From NCBI GenBank assembly GCA_902776305.1, contig CACYPS010000004.1, positions 1-64,000 of the forward strand: DNA of 64,000 nt. Reading direction: 5' to 3'. This stretch comes from an uncultured Lachnospiraceae bacterium. Lineage in GTDB: Bacteria > Bacillota > Clostridia > Lachnospirales > Lachnospiraceae. The position numbers were made by a program, and so were the translations under genes. Of this stretch, positions 16,062 to 24,545 are shown piece by piece. Positions within the stretch are counted from its first letter, which is position 1; every line of letters begins with the position of its first letter. Under the pieces are notes generated by a model. It was not told where the DNA came from and made no database searches. It worked only from the letters and a program-made list of their open reading frames with translations.

Positions 16062-17744
16062 TTAATAATCGTTCACATCTCTGTAAATATCCCGGATGTT
16101 CTTCTCGATATTAACCCCATGGATATATCCGAAATCTACTTTTTTCTCGCGGACAACGTTCAGGAACTGATAATATCTCGAATGGCTGATTGTATCAGTG
16201 AAGAAATATACATGGTCTGCTTTATCGACAATCGACGCGTCCGTGGAACCGCTTGCATCCGGCCTGATAAAAGTCCAGTTGGGAAATTCTCTCTTCATCT
16301 TTGCTCTCCAGTTGGCATGACCGCCGACGATTACGATCCTGAGCTTTGCTATGGCTTCCTTCATGCTGTTAATGTCTTCCTCCTGAATCGGACTGTCTTC
16401 TTCTGTCAGGTTGTATACGTAATCCCTCAGTGAAACCAGCTCGCTGTTCGCCGCTTCAAGCTGTTGCCTTACAGCTTGAAGCTCTTCATCTTTCCTTTTT
16501 CTGTCTGCGATTTCAGCGCGCAGGCTGTAATTGTCCGACTCCAGTTTATGAACTTTTCTGCGGAGCATATTGATTTCGTCAAGAAGGACATTCTCGCTAT
16601 ACTGGGTATTCTCGTGTTCAATTTTCGGTTCGGGCTTCTTTGGCTGACGGGCTTTCTGCGGCTTTCCGGGTTTCACGGCGTTCGCAGCCACCACCTCATT
16701 CGGATGAAACAACGGAGGATAATCATCATAATAATATGTTCCGGCTTCTCCGTAAAAAAGCACTTCAAGTACTTCCTCCAGACGGTCCGTATTGCAGGCC
16801 AGTGCGCTGGCACAATGCAGAATCGCGGCGTAGACAGTCAGTTCCTCGGCTGAAAATTCCCTGTTAGGGAAGGTCTTCTTTAATATGGAAAGGGTGATTC
16901 CAAGATTGCCGTTGATTCCCCTGCCATTGTCGTCACACATAATCGTGAAGTCGGGAGAATACCCGAGCCATTTCAGCACATTTCCCAGGTACCTTGCCAT
17001 TTTCCTGTTAAGAGAATACAGCTTTTTAGAATCGAAATTTTCCTCGATTTCCCTAAGACATTCTTTATAAGGACCACCTGTTACTTCGTCCAGCGAAAAG
17101 CGATCCTTGTTTGCAAGCCAGTTACTTATGCTGCTAAAGAGGACATATACGACATGGCAGTCAGCATTGATCTCAATGCCAAGCAGCCTTGCTATGAAAA
17201 GGATTCTCGCCATATTTCCGATAAAGGATGCATCCCGATCCTCGGAGTCAGACAGTGAAAGGAGTTCATCGCGTGAAATGGAGCGGAAGCGCTTAAGTGT
17301 CTTGTATTCCTGCTTGTAATAAGTCTTGTACAAATAGAGAAACAGCGCTTTCGTGTATTCGCTTCCGCTATGCAAAGCGTTCACCATAAGAGCCAGGGTG
17401 AGACGGATAAACATCTGTTCCGGAGGTTCTGAATAGTTGTTTATATCCGGAGACAGTACATCCTCATAGTTCGGGAAATTTGCAAATTCATGGATATAGA
17501 AATCACGTGCTATTAGCGGAAAATCGGACTGCATCGCATCTGTGATGAAATAGTCAATAAAAATTCGGTCTGCACCGTATGTATCGGGGAATACTTCCGA
17601 ATATCTCTCGATGAGCTGATCGGCAGATATCATGTTAAGGAGGGGGTGGCTAAAATTAGCGTTCGCCCTTTTATTATTCTTAAGAAAATCCGGCAATTCA
17701 TTAAGATCCGGTAAGCTGTCATATGGAAACGCTGCTTTCTTCAT
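16062..17744 (-). CDS. DUF2325 domain protein with coiled coil
   Basis: The 560-residue protein has a helical N-terminal region (about 1-360), a basic K/P-rich linker (KPGKPQKARQPKKPEPK), a coiled coil (about 395-450, ENVLLDEINMLRRKVHKLES) and a C-terminal DUF2325 domain (about 470-560) with LRIVIVGGHANW, a Rossmann-like start, and ADHVYFFTDTISHSRY. The role of DUF2325 is not settled; it recurs in bacterial proteins with coiled coils. The ATG has only a weak upstream AGGA. It is convergent with the unrecognised gene at 14589, with the CIRCE-like element between them. Link to Wadjet is by position only. Confidence 0.7.
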   Translation of the reverse strand: MKKAAFPYDSLPDLNELPDFLKNNKRANANFSHPLLNMISADQLIERYSEVFPDTYGADRIFIDYFITDAMQSDFPLIARDFYIHEFANFPNYEDVLSPDINNYSEPPEQMFIRLTLALMVNALHSGSEYTKALFLYLYKTYYKQEYKTLKRFRSISRDELLSLSDSEDRDASFIGNMARILFIARLLGIEINADCHVVYVLFSSISNWLANKDRFSLDEVTGGPYKECLREIEENFDSKKLYSLNRKMARYLGNVLKWLGYSPDFTIMCDDNGRGINGNLGITLSILKKTFPNREFSAEELTVYAAILHCASALACNTDRLEEVLEVLFYGEAGTYYYDDYPPLFHPNEVVAANAVKPGKPQKARQPKKPEPKIEHENTQYSENVLLDEINMLRRKVHKLESDNYSLRAEIADRKRKDEELQAVRQQLEAANSELVSLRDYVYNLTEEDSPIQEEDINSMKEAIAKLRIVIVGGHANWRAKMKREFPNWTFIRPDASGSTDASIVDKADHVYFFTDTISHSRYYQFLNVVREKKVDFGYIHGVNIEKNIRDIYRDVNDY

Positions 17745-18065
17745 AATAATTTAGATTCCTAAAAATGTGTATTCAGGTCGATTACGGCTTAAGGCACGGG
17801 ATTGCGCTGCATATGGAAGCACGTGGATTTATCCATGTGAGCTTCACGAGATACGCGGTATAGATGGGGGAGTGACTGAAATTCAATCGGCAGAAACAGT
17901 ATATGAGTGCCAATTGCGAGAAATGCAGATCGACCCAGGGAAGTGACGGTTACAGGAATCTTATACCATAAAAAGCGGGGGAAATGGAAGCGCCCACGAA
18001 ACTTTTGGTCTTTTATTTATAGGATTTGTTCTTTTTTTACTACTAGCGATCACGCAGCGAGACTT

Positions 18066-18168
18066 GAATCTTTATCGCGCAATACTCGTGACGTGAGTCT
18101 ATTATACGCGCACAAAGTGAAATCCGGCTTCACCGCGAGTACAATCCTGCGATGAAGAATAAAAGTGC
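18066..18168 (-). repeat. REP-like repeat copy 2 plus a related half
   Basis: On the minus strand this reads GTGCGCGTATAATAG, then ACTCACGTCACGAGTATTGC and GCGATAAAG, matching copies at 4395 and 20275. The adjoining 18121-18168 has a shortened version (CGAGTACAATCCTGCGATG then AAGAATAAAA). The rest of 17745-18065 shows nothing recognisable. Confidence 0.7.
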
Positions 18169-18188
18169 TAATTCTGCCTGACACTAAC

Positions 18189-18242
18189 AGGGAGATGCGT
18201 GAAGCCGGGATAAAGCTGGAACAAGAGGAAATCAAATGTTAG
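18189..18242 (+). pseudogene. Decayed 3' end of a second jetD-like gene
   Basis: Read from 18189 this gives REMREAGIKLEQEEIKC and a stop. The jetD C-terminus is REMLEAGLKLEQEVIG and a stop. About 39 of 48 aligned bases match and most differences are silent or conservative. Homology stops abruptly on the 5' side. This looks like the remnant of another jetD paralogue, not a recent copy. Confidence 0.6.
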
Positions 18243-18254
18243 AATACTGCTAAG

Positions 18255-18318
18255 AAAACAAAAAACGCCTAAAAAAACAAAAAATGCCTAAAAAACAAAA
18301 ACGCCTAAAGAACAAAGA
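18255..18318 (+). repeat. A-rich short tandem repeat
   Basis: Three to four imperfect units of about 19 bp, each with a CGCCTA or TGCCTA core in runs of A and AAACAA, lie directly after the jetD remnant. Confidence 0.6.
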
Positions 18319-18409
18319 CTTCTTATTTTCAGAGAATACTTTGCTGAACATTATCATGAGACATAAGAAAAGCCATAACTTTTTTCTTCACGAAAAGTTC
18401 ACAAAAATG

Positions 18410-18451
18410 TTAGCACTCACTCTTGACGAGTGCTAAAACAAGTGTTATATT
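18410..18451 (+). promoter_or_regulatory. CIRCE element and hsp20 promoter
   Basis: CIRCE TTAGCACTC-N9-GAGTGCTAA spans 18410-18436. TTGACG (18423-18428) and TATATT (18446-18451), spaced 17 bp, form a sigma-A promoter whose -35 lies inside the operator. HrcA bound here would block transcription, giving heat-inducible expression. Confidence 0.9.
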
Positions 18452-18543
18452 ACGTATAGAACAAAGGAGAGGGGAAAACAAAAGAGACTTTCCGAAGTTC
18501 ATAAATCAGTAAAAATAACATTTGTTATAGAGGAGGTTTTATT

Positions 18544-18978
18544 ATGTTAATGCCCAGTATTTTCAGAACAAACGTATTTGATGACTTTTTTGAGGATCCG
18601 TTCAAAGATTTCGCGAGAGTTCCGGCTCGTCCGCAGAATGAACTGATGCGCACAGATGTCAAGGAACTGGAGAATGGATTTGAACTCTCCATCGCTCTTC
18701 CGGGTGTTAAGAAGGAAGACATTACAGCGGAGATCAACGATGGATACCTTACAATCAGCGCAACGACTTCCACCAATAAGGATGAGAAGAATGCAGACGG
18801 CAAGTATATCCGCAGAGAGAGATTCTACGGATCAGCCAAGAGAAGCTTCTATGTCGGTGAGGACATCACAGAGGAAGATATCAAGGCTAAGTATGAAGAC
18901 GGTATCCTGACACTCGATATCCCGAAGAAGGAAGCAAAACCGGTCGTCGAAGAGAAGAAATACATCAACATCCAGTAA
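18544..18978 (+). CDS. Small heat-shock protein Hsp20
   Basis: The 144-residue sHSP has an alpha-crystallin domain from about residue 38 to 130, with ELSIALPGVKKEDITAEI, the GSAKRSFYV segment and the closing DGILTLDIPKK. It acts as an ATP-independent holdase for unfolding proteins. GAGGAGG lies 7 nt before the ATG. The CIRCE-overlapped promoter 100 bp upstream predicts HrcA control. The next gene is a DnaJ-like co-chaperone. Confidence 0.95.
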   Translation: MLMPSIFRTNVFDDFFEDPFKDFARVPARPQNELMRTDVKELENGFELSIALPGVKKEDITAEINDGYLTISATTSTNKDEKNADGKYIRRERFYGSAKRSFYVGEDITEEDIKAKYEDGILTLDIPKKEAKPVVEEKKYINIQ

Positions 18979-19379
18979 TGGAATAAGGTTTGTCGGGGCT
19001 GTGAAACAGCTTCGATCACAGAGGATGTATGAAGTATGAGGCCGTATCTCGCTTTTGATTCATGAGGAAGCAAGAGATGCGTCGGGACCGGAAACGGGAT
19101 GGGCTGACTGAGAGACGGAGTGCGCATTTGCCGTCAGGTGGTTTTGATGGCAAATGATTAAAATAAAATGTGTTGAGGGATAGAGATACATCCCCCGTAT
19201 GATAGGGCTGCATATCCGATGGGGTGTGCAGTCCATTTTAGTAAGAAAGATTTTCACATTGCGAGGTTGTGTAGCGGTGAAATCTGGAATATTATTAAGC
19301 TACCTACATAAAATGATTGCTATTGTACTTCAGGTATGAAGCGGGTAGTTTTACTTAGACTATTTTAGGAGGAGCGCTT
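18979..19379. other. Intergenic stretch without recognised content
   Basis: No gene, terminator or clear repeat is seen in these 401 bases beyond the AGGAGG ribosome binding site at the end. Confidence 0.5.
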
Positions 19380-20222
19380 ATGGCAGCAAAAAGAGATTAT
19401 TACAAGGTTCTGGGAGTGGACCGGAATGCTGATGATGCCGCCCTTAAAAAAGCATATCGGAAACTGGCCAAGAAGTATCATCCGGACAGTAATAAAGATA
19501 ATCCGAACGCGGAAGAAAAGTTCAAGGAGGCTTCGGAGGCTTATGCTGTCCTGAGCGATAAGGAAAAACGAAAGATGTATGACCAGTTCGGCCATGCGGC
19601 ATTTGACGGCAGCATGGGAAGCGGCGGATATGGCGGAAGCGCCGGATGGTCGCCGTTCGGCGGACAGGGTTGGACCGGCGGAAGAAGCGCGGACGGCACG
19701 CAATATTGGAGCTATACATCGACGGGAGGCGGTCCCGGAATGGATGTTGACATTGATGATCTTCTCAATAGAGCTTTCGGTAGCCGCGGCGGATTTAACA
19801 CCCGGTCAGGCAGTTCGAGAGGGTCATCAGGATACAGCTCATCCGGCAACACCTATAGTTCATTCAGAGGATCTGCCGGACAAAGGTATGGCGGCTCGGC
19901 CGGTGGATTTGGCGGTCAAACACGCGGAGCTGCTGCCGGGCAGGGCGATGGAGATGTCAATGCGACGATCAATATTCCTTATGATGTGGCGGTGCTTGGC
20001 GGGGAAGTTGATTTGCAGACTTCGTCCGGAAAGCTGCGCTGCAAGATAAAGCCCGGTACCCAGAGCGGTTCGAAGCTGAGATTTAAGGGTAAAGGACATC
20101 CCAAGGTCACGAATCCGAATGATCGCGGTGATCTCTACGTGACAGTTCAGATCAAGGTACCGCAGCGTCTGACTGAGGAGGCTAAGCAGAAGCTCAGGGA
20201 GTATGCGCGGCTTGTGAAATAA
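19380..20222 (+). CDS. DnaJ-like co-chaperone without zinc finger
   Basis: The 280-residue protein has an N-terminal J domain (residues about 5-70, with YHPDS in the HPD loop), a very long Gly/Ser-rich stretch (about 77-195) and a single DnaJ C-terminal beta domain (about 200-275, [18 protein letters not shown] and RFKGKGHP). It lacks the CxxCxGxG zinc repeats and the second C-terminal domain of DnaJ, so it is closer to CbpA-type proteins. It should stimulate DnaK ATPase. AGGAGG precedes the ATG. It follows hsp20 by 400 bp and is probably transcribed separately. Confidence 0.88.
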   Translation: MAAKRDYYKVLGVDRNADDAALKKAYRKLAKKYHPDSNKDNPNAEEKFKEASEAYAVLSDKEKRKMYDQFGHAAFDGSMGSGGYGGSAGWSPFGGQGWTGGRSADGTQYWSYTSTGGGPGMDVDIDDLLNRAFGSRGGFNTRSGSSRGSSGYSSSGNTYSSFRGSAGQRYGGSAGGFGGQTRGAAAGQGDGDVNATINIPYDVAVLGGEVDLQTSSGKLRCKIKPGTQSGSKLRFKGKGHPKVTNPNDRGDLYVTVQIKVPQRLTEEAKQKLREYARLVK

Positions 20223-20274
20223 TGATATGAGTTACATCGGTGGGAGAAAGCACTCGCGATGTAGACGAGAATTA

Positions 20275-20327
20275 GCTTGCGCGCGTAACATAGACTCACG
20301 TCACGAGTAGTGCGCGATGAAGAATAA
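20275..20327 (+). repeat. REP-like repeat copy 3
   Basis: CTTGCGCGCGTAAC, then ACTCACGTCACGAGTAGTGC and GCGATGAAGAATAAA. It is the best-preserved copy and lies just after the DnaJ-like gene, directly before its terminator. Confidence 0.75.
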
Positions 20328-20330
20328 AAT

Positions 20331-20384
20331 AGCGGCAATCATGCTGACTCCGTAATAGAAAGCATCGATTGCCGCTGTTTTTTG
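20331..20384 (+). terminator. Terminator after the DnaJ-like gene
   Basis: Arms AGCGGCAATC (20331-20340) and GATTGCCGCT (20367-20376) are followed by GTTTTTTG. Confidence 0.8.
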
Positions 20385-20471
20385 TCATTAGGAAACTACG
20401 TTCTCCATGATATAGATTGCTCTATGATTTCCTATTTGGTATAACCTGAATTTGCATCACCGGGTGAAACG

Positions 20472-21173
20472 TTACTGATTTTTCTCAGTATACTTCAAAG
20501 CCACGAATCTGCCGTCTTCATCCTTCTCTATCCTGATTACAAACGGGAAGCGGTCCACCTTTATTGAACAGTAGAAGTCTGCCTCAGGGAAGATGTGCTG
20601 CCTGTTTTCATCGAAGAAGTGCTCTCCGCCATTGCGCTTCAGCTCCTCAGCTGCCGCGGTGACCGCAATCGGCTCGTTCTTCAGGATACTCTGGATGTAC
20701 TCTGCACAGAGCAGGTCTTCGTTTGCGCGTCTGACACCGGAATTTCCCATTGCTACGAGGGATACGACTTCCGGGTCTCTTGCGCGGATGTATTCCGCGA
20801 CGGCACGTGCATTTGTAAGACATGCCGTTATGATCTCATCTGCACCGGTTGCGTTGATAATGCCCTGTGTTCCGGCACTTGTAGAATGAATGATTGTTTT
20901 GCCGGTGAAGTCAATGTTTTCGATTGCGCTCGGTGAGTTGCCGTAGTCACAGCCCTCGACTTTTTCACCGCCGCGCTCTCCGAAGAGGAGCCAGTCGGGG
21001 TGCTGTTCTTTCAGGGCAAATGCCTCCGCCATCTCTCCTACGGGATATATTTTTTCCGCGCCTTGTGCAAAGAGGTAGGTTTCGAGTGTGAATGCGCGGA
21101 AGACGTCAATAATGACTGTTAATCCTTCTGCCTTTTTTGCGCCGTCGATTAATTCTAAAATCTTGATCCTCAT
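20472..21173 (-). CDS. ComB-type 2-phosphosulfolactate phosphatase family protein
   Basis: The 233-residue protein matches the ComB family: VIIDVFRAFTLETYLFAQG near the start, LLFGERGG, GCDYGNSP and the STSAGTQGI segment. ComB removes phosphate from 2-phosphosulfolactate in coenzyme M synthesis in methanogens. In bacteria with no other coenzyme M genes the true substrate is uncertain, and none of the partner genes is in this window. TAGGAG lies 8 nt before the ATG. It stands alone on the minus strand between two plus-strand blocks. Confidence 0.85.
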   Translation of the reverse strand: MRIKILELIDGAKKAEGLTVIIDVFRAFTLETYLFAQGAEKIYPVGEMAEAFALKEQHPDWLLFGERGGEKVEGCDYGNSPSAIENIDFTGKTIIHSTSAGTQGIINATGADEIITACLTNARAVAEYIRARDPEVVSLVAMGNSGVRRANEDLLCAEYIQSILKNEPIAVTAAAEELKRNGGEHFFDENRQHIFPEADFYCSIKVDRFPFVIRIEKDEDGRFVALKYTEKNQ

Positions 21174-21310
21174 GTGGGTCGCTCCTATTAGTGCTGTAAT
21201 AATTTCACAAAGTCAATTTGCTATTTTATACAAAAAGGGAGGATATGTCAAACCATTTAATAGGATGGTTATTGCAGAATTTAGGACAACTGTTGCAGAG
21301 TGAGTCAGGG

Positions 21311-21357
21311 CTTTTATTCTTCATCGCGAGATTGTACTCACGACGAAGAATAAAAAA
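21311..21357 (-). repeat. Inverted repeat with TTATTCTTC/GAAGAATAA arms
   Basis: Arms TTTTATTCTTC and GAAGAATAAAA enclose CGAGATTGTACTCACGA, related to the end of the REP-like family (GATGAAGAATAAA). It directly follows the stop of the gene ending at 21368 and may end its transcript. Confidence 0.6.
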
Positions 21358-21367
21358 GGACTCCGAC

Positions 21368-22108
21368 TTACCAGTCGGAATCCCAGTCTGTATCACCTGC
21401 ATCCCAGGTGTCAAAATCGTAATCATAATCGTCGTCATTATCATTGTCTTCTTTTTCTTCCAGATACTTCTCGTAGTAGGGAGTATTCTCAAAGTTCGAA
21501 GTTCCGTAAGATTGCGAATAGGAGCTGCCCAGATAATAGTCGTTGACGTTCCCTTCGGGCATAGTTGAAACGACCCAGCCGTCATCATACAGGTACCAGC
21601 TGTCCGAGAGACAATAGTATATTGCATCCCCGACCTGATAGTAGCCGCGCTTCTGACTCGGGAATATTACCTGCAGGATAAGATATGCAGCCAGACCGAA
21701 TACAAAGACCGACAGAGCTATATGTTCCCTTATGAAGTTTGCGATTACCGCAAGGGAGGACATGGGTGTACCCGGGAGAATGCTCGGTTCTTTCGGCTCA
21801 GCGGATCGGTAGGCAGATTCTTCATAGGGGTTGCCGTACCTTTCTTTGCGGAGCCTTATCTCATCGCCGATTTTGTCCCAGATTTCCTGCGCGGCGCGTG
21901 CTTCGTCAGGACCGGAGTAGCGGACGGCGCGCTCGCCATTTGCCTTATTCTTGTATACGATCCAGTCGCCGGTCGTTTCATCCTGATATACGCCGAAGCA
22001 CTTCGGCTCTTTCATGTCCTTTCCGATAAAGAAGCGCATCTTTTCAAGGGGCATGTTCTTTTCGGCACATTTTTGTTTTAGCTCTTCTATGGAATTTACT
22101 TTGCTCAT
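21368..22108 (-). CDS. Single-pass membrane protein with acidic tail
   Basis: No family is recognised. The 246-residue protein has a soluble N-terminal part (about 1-125, with FFIGKDMKEPKCFGVYQDE and WIVYKNKANGERAVRYSG), a hydrophobic segment near 138-160 (IALSVFVFGLAAYLILQVIF), a Tyr-rich outer part (YYQVGDAIYYCLSDSWYLYD) and a strongly acidic Asp/Glu tail ending DWDSDW. The topology is probably N-in. ATG 22108 is chosen because GGAGG lies 7 nt upstream; the open frame extends further but without a start signal. Function is unknown. Confidence 0.65.
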   Translation of the reverse strand: MSKVNSIEELKQKCAEKNMPLEKMRFFIGKDMKEPKCFGVYQDETTGDWIVYKNKANGERAVRYSGPDEARAAQEIWDKIGDEIRLRKERYGNPYEESAYRSAEPKEPSILPGTPMSSLAVIANFIREHIALSVFVFGLAAYLILQVIFPSQKRGYYQVGDAIYYCLSDSWYLYDDGWVVSTMPEGNVNDYYLGSSYSQSYGTSNFENTPYYEKYLEEKEDNDNDDDYDYDFDTWDAGDTDWDSDW

Positions 22109-22352
22109 ATGTACCTCCGGTGAGGGTGTTGTTGACAAGTTAAGGATACCACATTTCAGGGGAAATGTGGATGCTTCTTTGTTACGGTCAGGGTCCATGA
22201 ATCAGATGCGATTCCTATGGAGTTCTGTTCAGAATTATGCCGGCTGACGCTGAATTGGATTCTGTGCAATGCCTTATGAGCGAGACTTGAAAGGTATTAC
22301 CGGTTATGCTATCGTAAAAAAGGATCCATAGAAAACCGGAGAGGAGTCAGCC

Positions 22353-22808
22353 ATGCAGCCAAAACCGACAGACGAACTTGATGAGATTCTTGAGAACACC
22401 AGACCCGGGCAGCTGGACCGGTACCTCAGGGATAACAGATCATCTATGACCGATGATCCGAAAGCATTTTACTATTACATGAAGAATGTTCTGGCTGAGA
22501 AGAGAATCAAATTGAAGGACGTGTATATAGCGGCTGACGTCAGCGAATCATACGGCAGTAAGATTATCCGAATGGAGAAGCATACCAAAAACAGGGATGT
22601 TATCATTCGTCTCTGTATAGGAGGACACTTTAGCTGGAAACAGACGGACAAAGCGTTAAAGCTCTACGGATTTAATGAATTGTATGCTAAAAACAAGAGA
22701 GATGCGTGTATCATTGTGGCGCTGAATAACCGTATTTTTGATTTGTACAGGGTGAATGATATGCTGGAGGAACAGGGGCTGTCGCCGCTGGAAAAAGAAA
22801 CGGAATGA
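22353..22808 (+). CDS. Small HTH-like protein
   Basis: The 151-residue protein begins with a helical segment (MQPKPTDELDEILENTRPGQ) followed by a Cro-like HTH (about 45-85: LAEKRIKLKDVYIAADVSES, then a basic GSKIIRMEKHTKNRDVI) and a C-terminal helical part. No sensor domain is seen. The ribosome binding site is AGAGGAG. Similar proteins tend to sit near kinase or signalling genes in clostridia, and here a Ser/Thr kinase lies 1.7 kb downstream on the same strand; a functional link is inference. Confidence 0.6.
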   Translation: MQPKPTDELDEILENTRPGQLDRYLRDNRSSMTDDPKAFYYYMKNVLAEKRIKLKDVYIAADVSESYGSKIIRMEKHTKNRDVIIRLCIGGHFSWKQTDKALKLYGFNELYAKNKRDACIIVALNNRIFDLYRVNDMLEEQGLSPLEKETE

Positions 22809-22892
22809 TGGCGAGGTTTATGAGAATTATAGAAGCGTTAACATTTGTGTAAATATGTGTTGAGTACAATTTATGTATAAGAGTGCGATCTC

Positions 22893-22917
22893 CCCCACCG
22901 GTTCGGTGGGGATTTTT
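22893..22917 (+). terminator. Terminator CCCCACCG/CGGTGGGG
   Basis: Eight-bp arms with a GTT loop followed by ATTTTT. A near-identical terminator lies at 29501-29527. Confidence 0.8.
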
Positions 22918-22957
22918 ACGTCTACAGTTTGTTATAATTTGATTGAGTACTCGGAAA

Positions 22958-22989
22958 GGTTACGCTGCGTAACCGAAAAGTAATTTGAT
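22958..22989. repeat. Perfect palindrome module GGTTACGC-T-GCGTAACC
   Basis: The 17-bp palindrome is followed by GAAAAGTAATTTG. A degenerate copy (ATTACGTCGCGTAACC, then AAAAAGTGATTTG) lies at 29639-29667. Both come about 45-110 bp after a CCCCACC-type terminator and before a new gene, so the module could hold a promoter-proximal operator. The rest of 22809-23149 shows only AGGTGGG and AGTGGAGG ribosome-binding-like sequences. Confidence 0.55.
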
Positions 22990-23149
22990 ATTGAGGTGGG
23001 CGGTATTTATCATGAAATGCATAGAGCTTTAATCAGGCGTGTTAGGTCAGGGAGGAAAATCCACTGGGGTTAATTCTGCCGGAAGCTAACAGGCAACGTG
23101 CAATTTTCAGGTAACCCGGTAATCAGTATTTATAAAGTGGAGGACGATT

Positions 23150-24328
23150 ATGATTTATTTTAAAGAGATCAAACGAAGCCTTTGTCTGTCTGTCATGTGC
23201 CTTGCAATGCTTTTATATGGCTGCGGCAGTAATGGAACTGCTACGCAATCGGACAGCAGTGTGGCAACCGAAGCACAGCAAAAGGATGTCTCAGAACCGG
23301 AAGAAGTTGTGATTGACTATGGCGACGCAGAATCCTTTGAGGCAGCGCTGAACGAAGGGAAAAATCTTGAAGGCAAAGTAGTCCGATTCACTGCAAGGGA
23401 GATCCACCCGAATTCAGCGATAGGATTCAACGTCTGGGCCGGAGAACATCTGAATTTTGTCTCTTCACGGAATCCTGATATTGAAGTAAACGACACGGTA
23501 ACTGTCAGGACAACGACGATAGAGAGTATATCGGGTTCCTGGATTATTAACTACGAAAAGGTCGATCATGCTGTAACTGACGAAAATACGATCACTGCCT
23601 CTCAGTCGAAGGAACCGGAACAGTCTGAGGCATCGGATGCAAATGAAAGCTCACAGGCGGAGCCAAATGCAAATCAAAGCACACCGGCGACATCTGATGA
23701 GTCTAATAAAGATGCCTCACAAGCTGAACCGGCAGCCGAATCCGCTGCGGATAGCAGCAATGCTCCGGAACAGACGGAGAATACTTACGAGCATAATGCA
23801 TATTTTGACATCGTGGAAGTAGCAAGTTACAAAAGCTCAATCGGGTCAACGCATATAATACACAAGGTCCTGGCTAAGAGTAACGTGACCATCTCTGCTA
23901 CTTTGCTGGCGTACGGAACAGACGGAAATGTTCTCGGGAAGGGAACAGATGAGATTATTCTGACGGAGGGAAAATATAATTACTTCCACTATCTTTTCGA
24001 CAGTGATATATCAAATGCCTCTTTTCGGATAAACGCAACCCCCAAGAACGACACATTCATGATCGGAGAACGGAACGCTGTGGAGATGGTGCAATATGAC
24101 ATTTCCGGTGACAGCTTATATGTAACGCTGCAGCAAACCGGCGACAGTTTAGGAGCTTTCGCACAGTTCAAGTTGTTGCTCTACAAGGGGGATACCATAG
24201 TTGACACAGAAGAGAATTTTTTCAATATTTCTGCTCAGAACCTGAACGGAAAAGGTTCCACTGACGTGGCTGAAATATGGGTATATGGTGTTGACTTCGA
24301 CAGGGTCGAGTATGTGTACGAGCCTTGA
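23150..24328 (+). CDS. Predicted lipoprotein
   Basis: The 392-residue protein has a lipoprotein signal ending LLYGC (Cys near 25). A disordered acidic region precedes an OB-fold-like domain (about 60-145: KNLEGKVVRFTAREIHPN, NDTVTVRTTTIESISGSW). A second Ser/Glu/Ala/Gln-rich linker (about 155-215) leads to a beta-rich C-terminal domain (about 225-390) with HKVLAKSNVTISATLLAYGT. Such modules are found in clostridial secreted proteins of unknown role. GTGGAGG lies before the ATG. It is expected on the outer face of the membrane. Confidence 0.7.
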   Translation: MIYFKEIKRSLCLSVMCLAMLLYGCGSNGTATQSDSSVATEAQQKDVSEPEEVVIDYGDAESFEAALNEGKNLEGKVVRFTAREIHPNSAIGFNVWAGEHLNFVSSRNPDIEVNDTVTVRTTTIESISGSWIINYEKVDHAVTDENTITASQSKEPEQSEASDANESSQAEPNANQSTPATSDESNKDASQAEPAAESAADSSNAPEQTENTYEHNAYFDIVEVASYKSSIGSTHIIHKVLAKSNVTISATLLAYGTDGNVLGKGTDEIILTEGKYNYFHYLFDSDISNASFRINATPKNDTFMIGERNAVEMVQYDISGDSLYVTLQQTGDSLGAFAQFKLLLYKGDTIVDTEENFFNISAQNLNGKGSTDVAEIWVYGVDFDRVEYVYEP

Positions 24329-24334
24329 TAAAAA

Positions 24335-24511
24335 GGCTGTCGCATTAGACCGTGTCGCCACGATATGAGGTGGATATCGGATAGTTCCTGTTGTATTATA
24401 TCTCTGAGAAAACGGGTTTGTCGCATTAAGCTCAAGAACGCCGAGGCGTTCTTGATAAATATCAGCTATATGTAGTGATGATACCATTTAATGCGAAAGA
24501 CCTGACAAACC
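24335..24511. repeat. Hairpin element copy 2, with a partial copy before it
   Basis: The full element is 24414-24511: ends GGTTTGTCGCATTAA and TTAATGCG then GACAAACC. Inside is the palindrome CAAGAACGCC-GA-GGCGTTCTTG (24433-24454), which recurs with TC in the centre at 30393-30414. A partial left end GGCTGTCGCATTAGAC lies at 24335-24350. It sits directly after the lipoprotein gene. Confidence 0.65.
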
Positions 24512-24545
24512 GTCAACAATCTTTATAATGCTTACAGGAGTTATC

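Noticed and set aside
14423..18242. Integrase-type att sites formed by the two jetD ends
   Set aside because: No integrase gene lies between them, and the differences are mostly silent, which fits an old paralogue more than a recombination site duplication.
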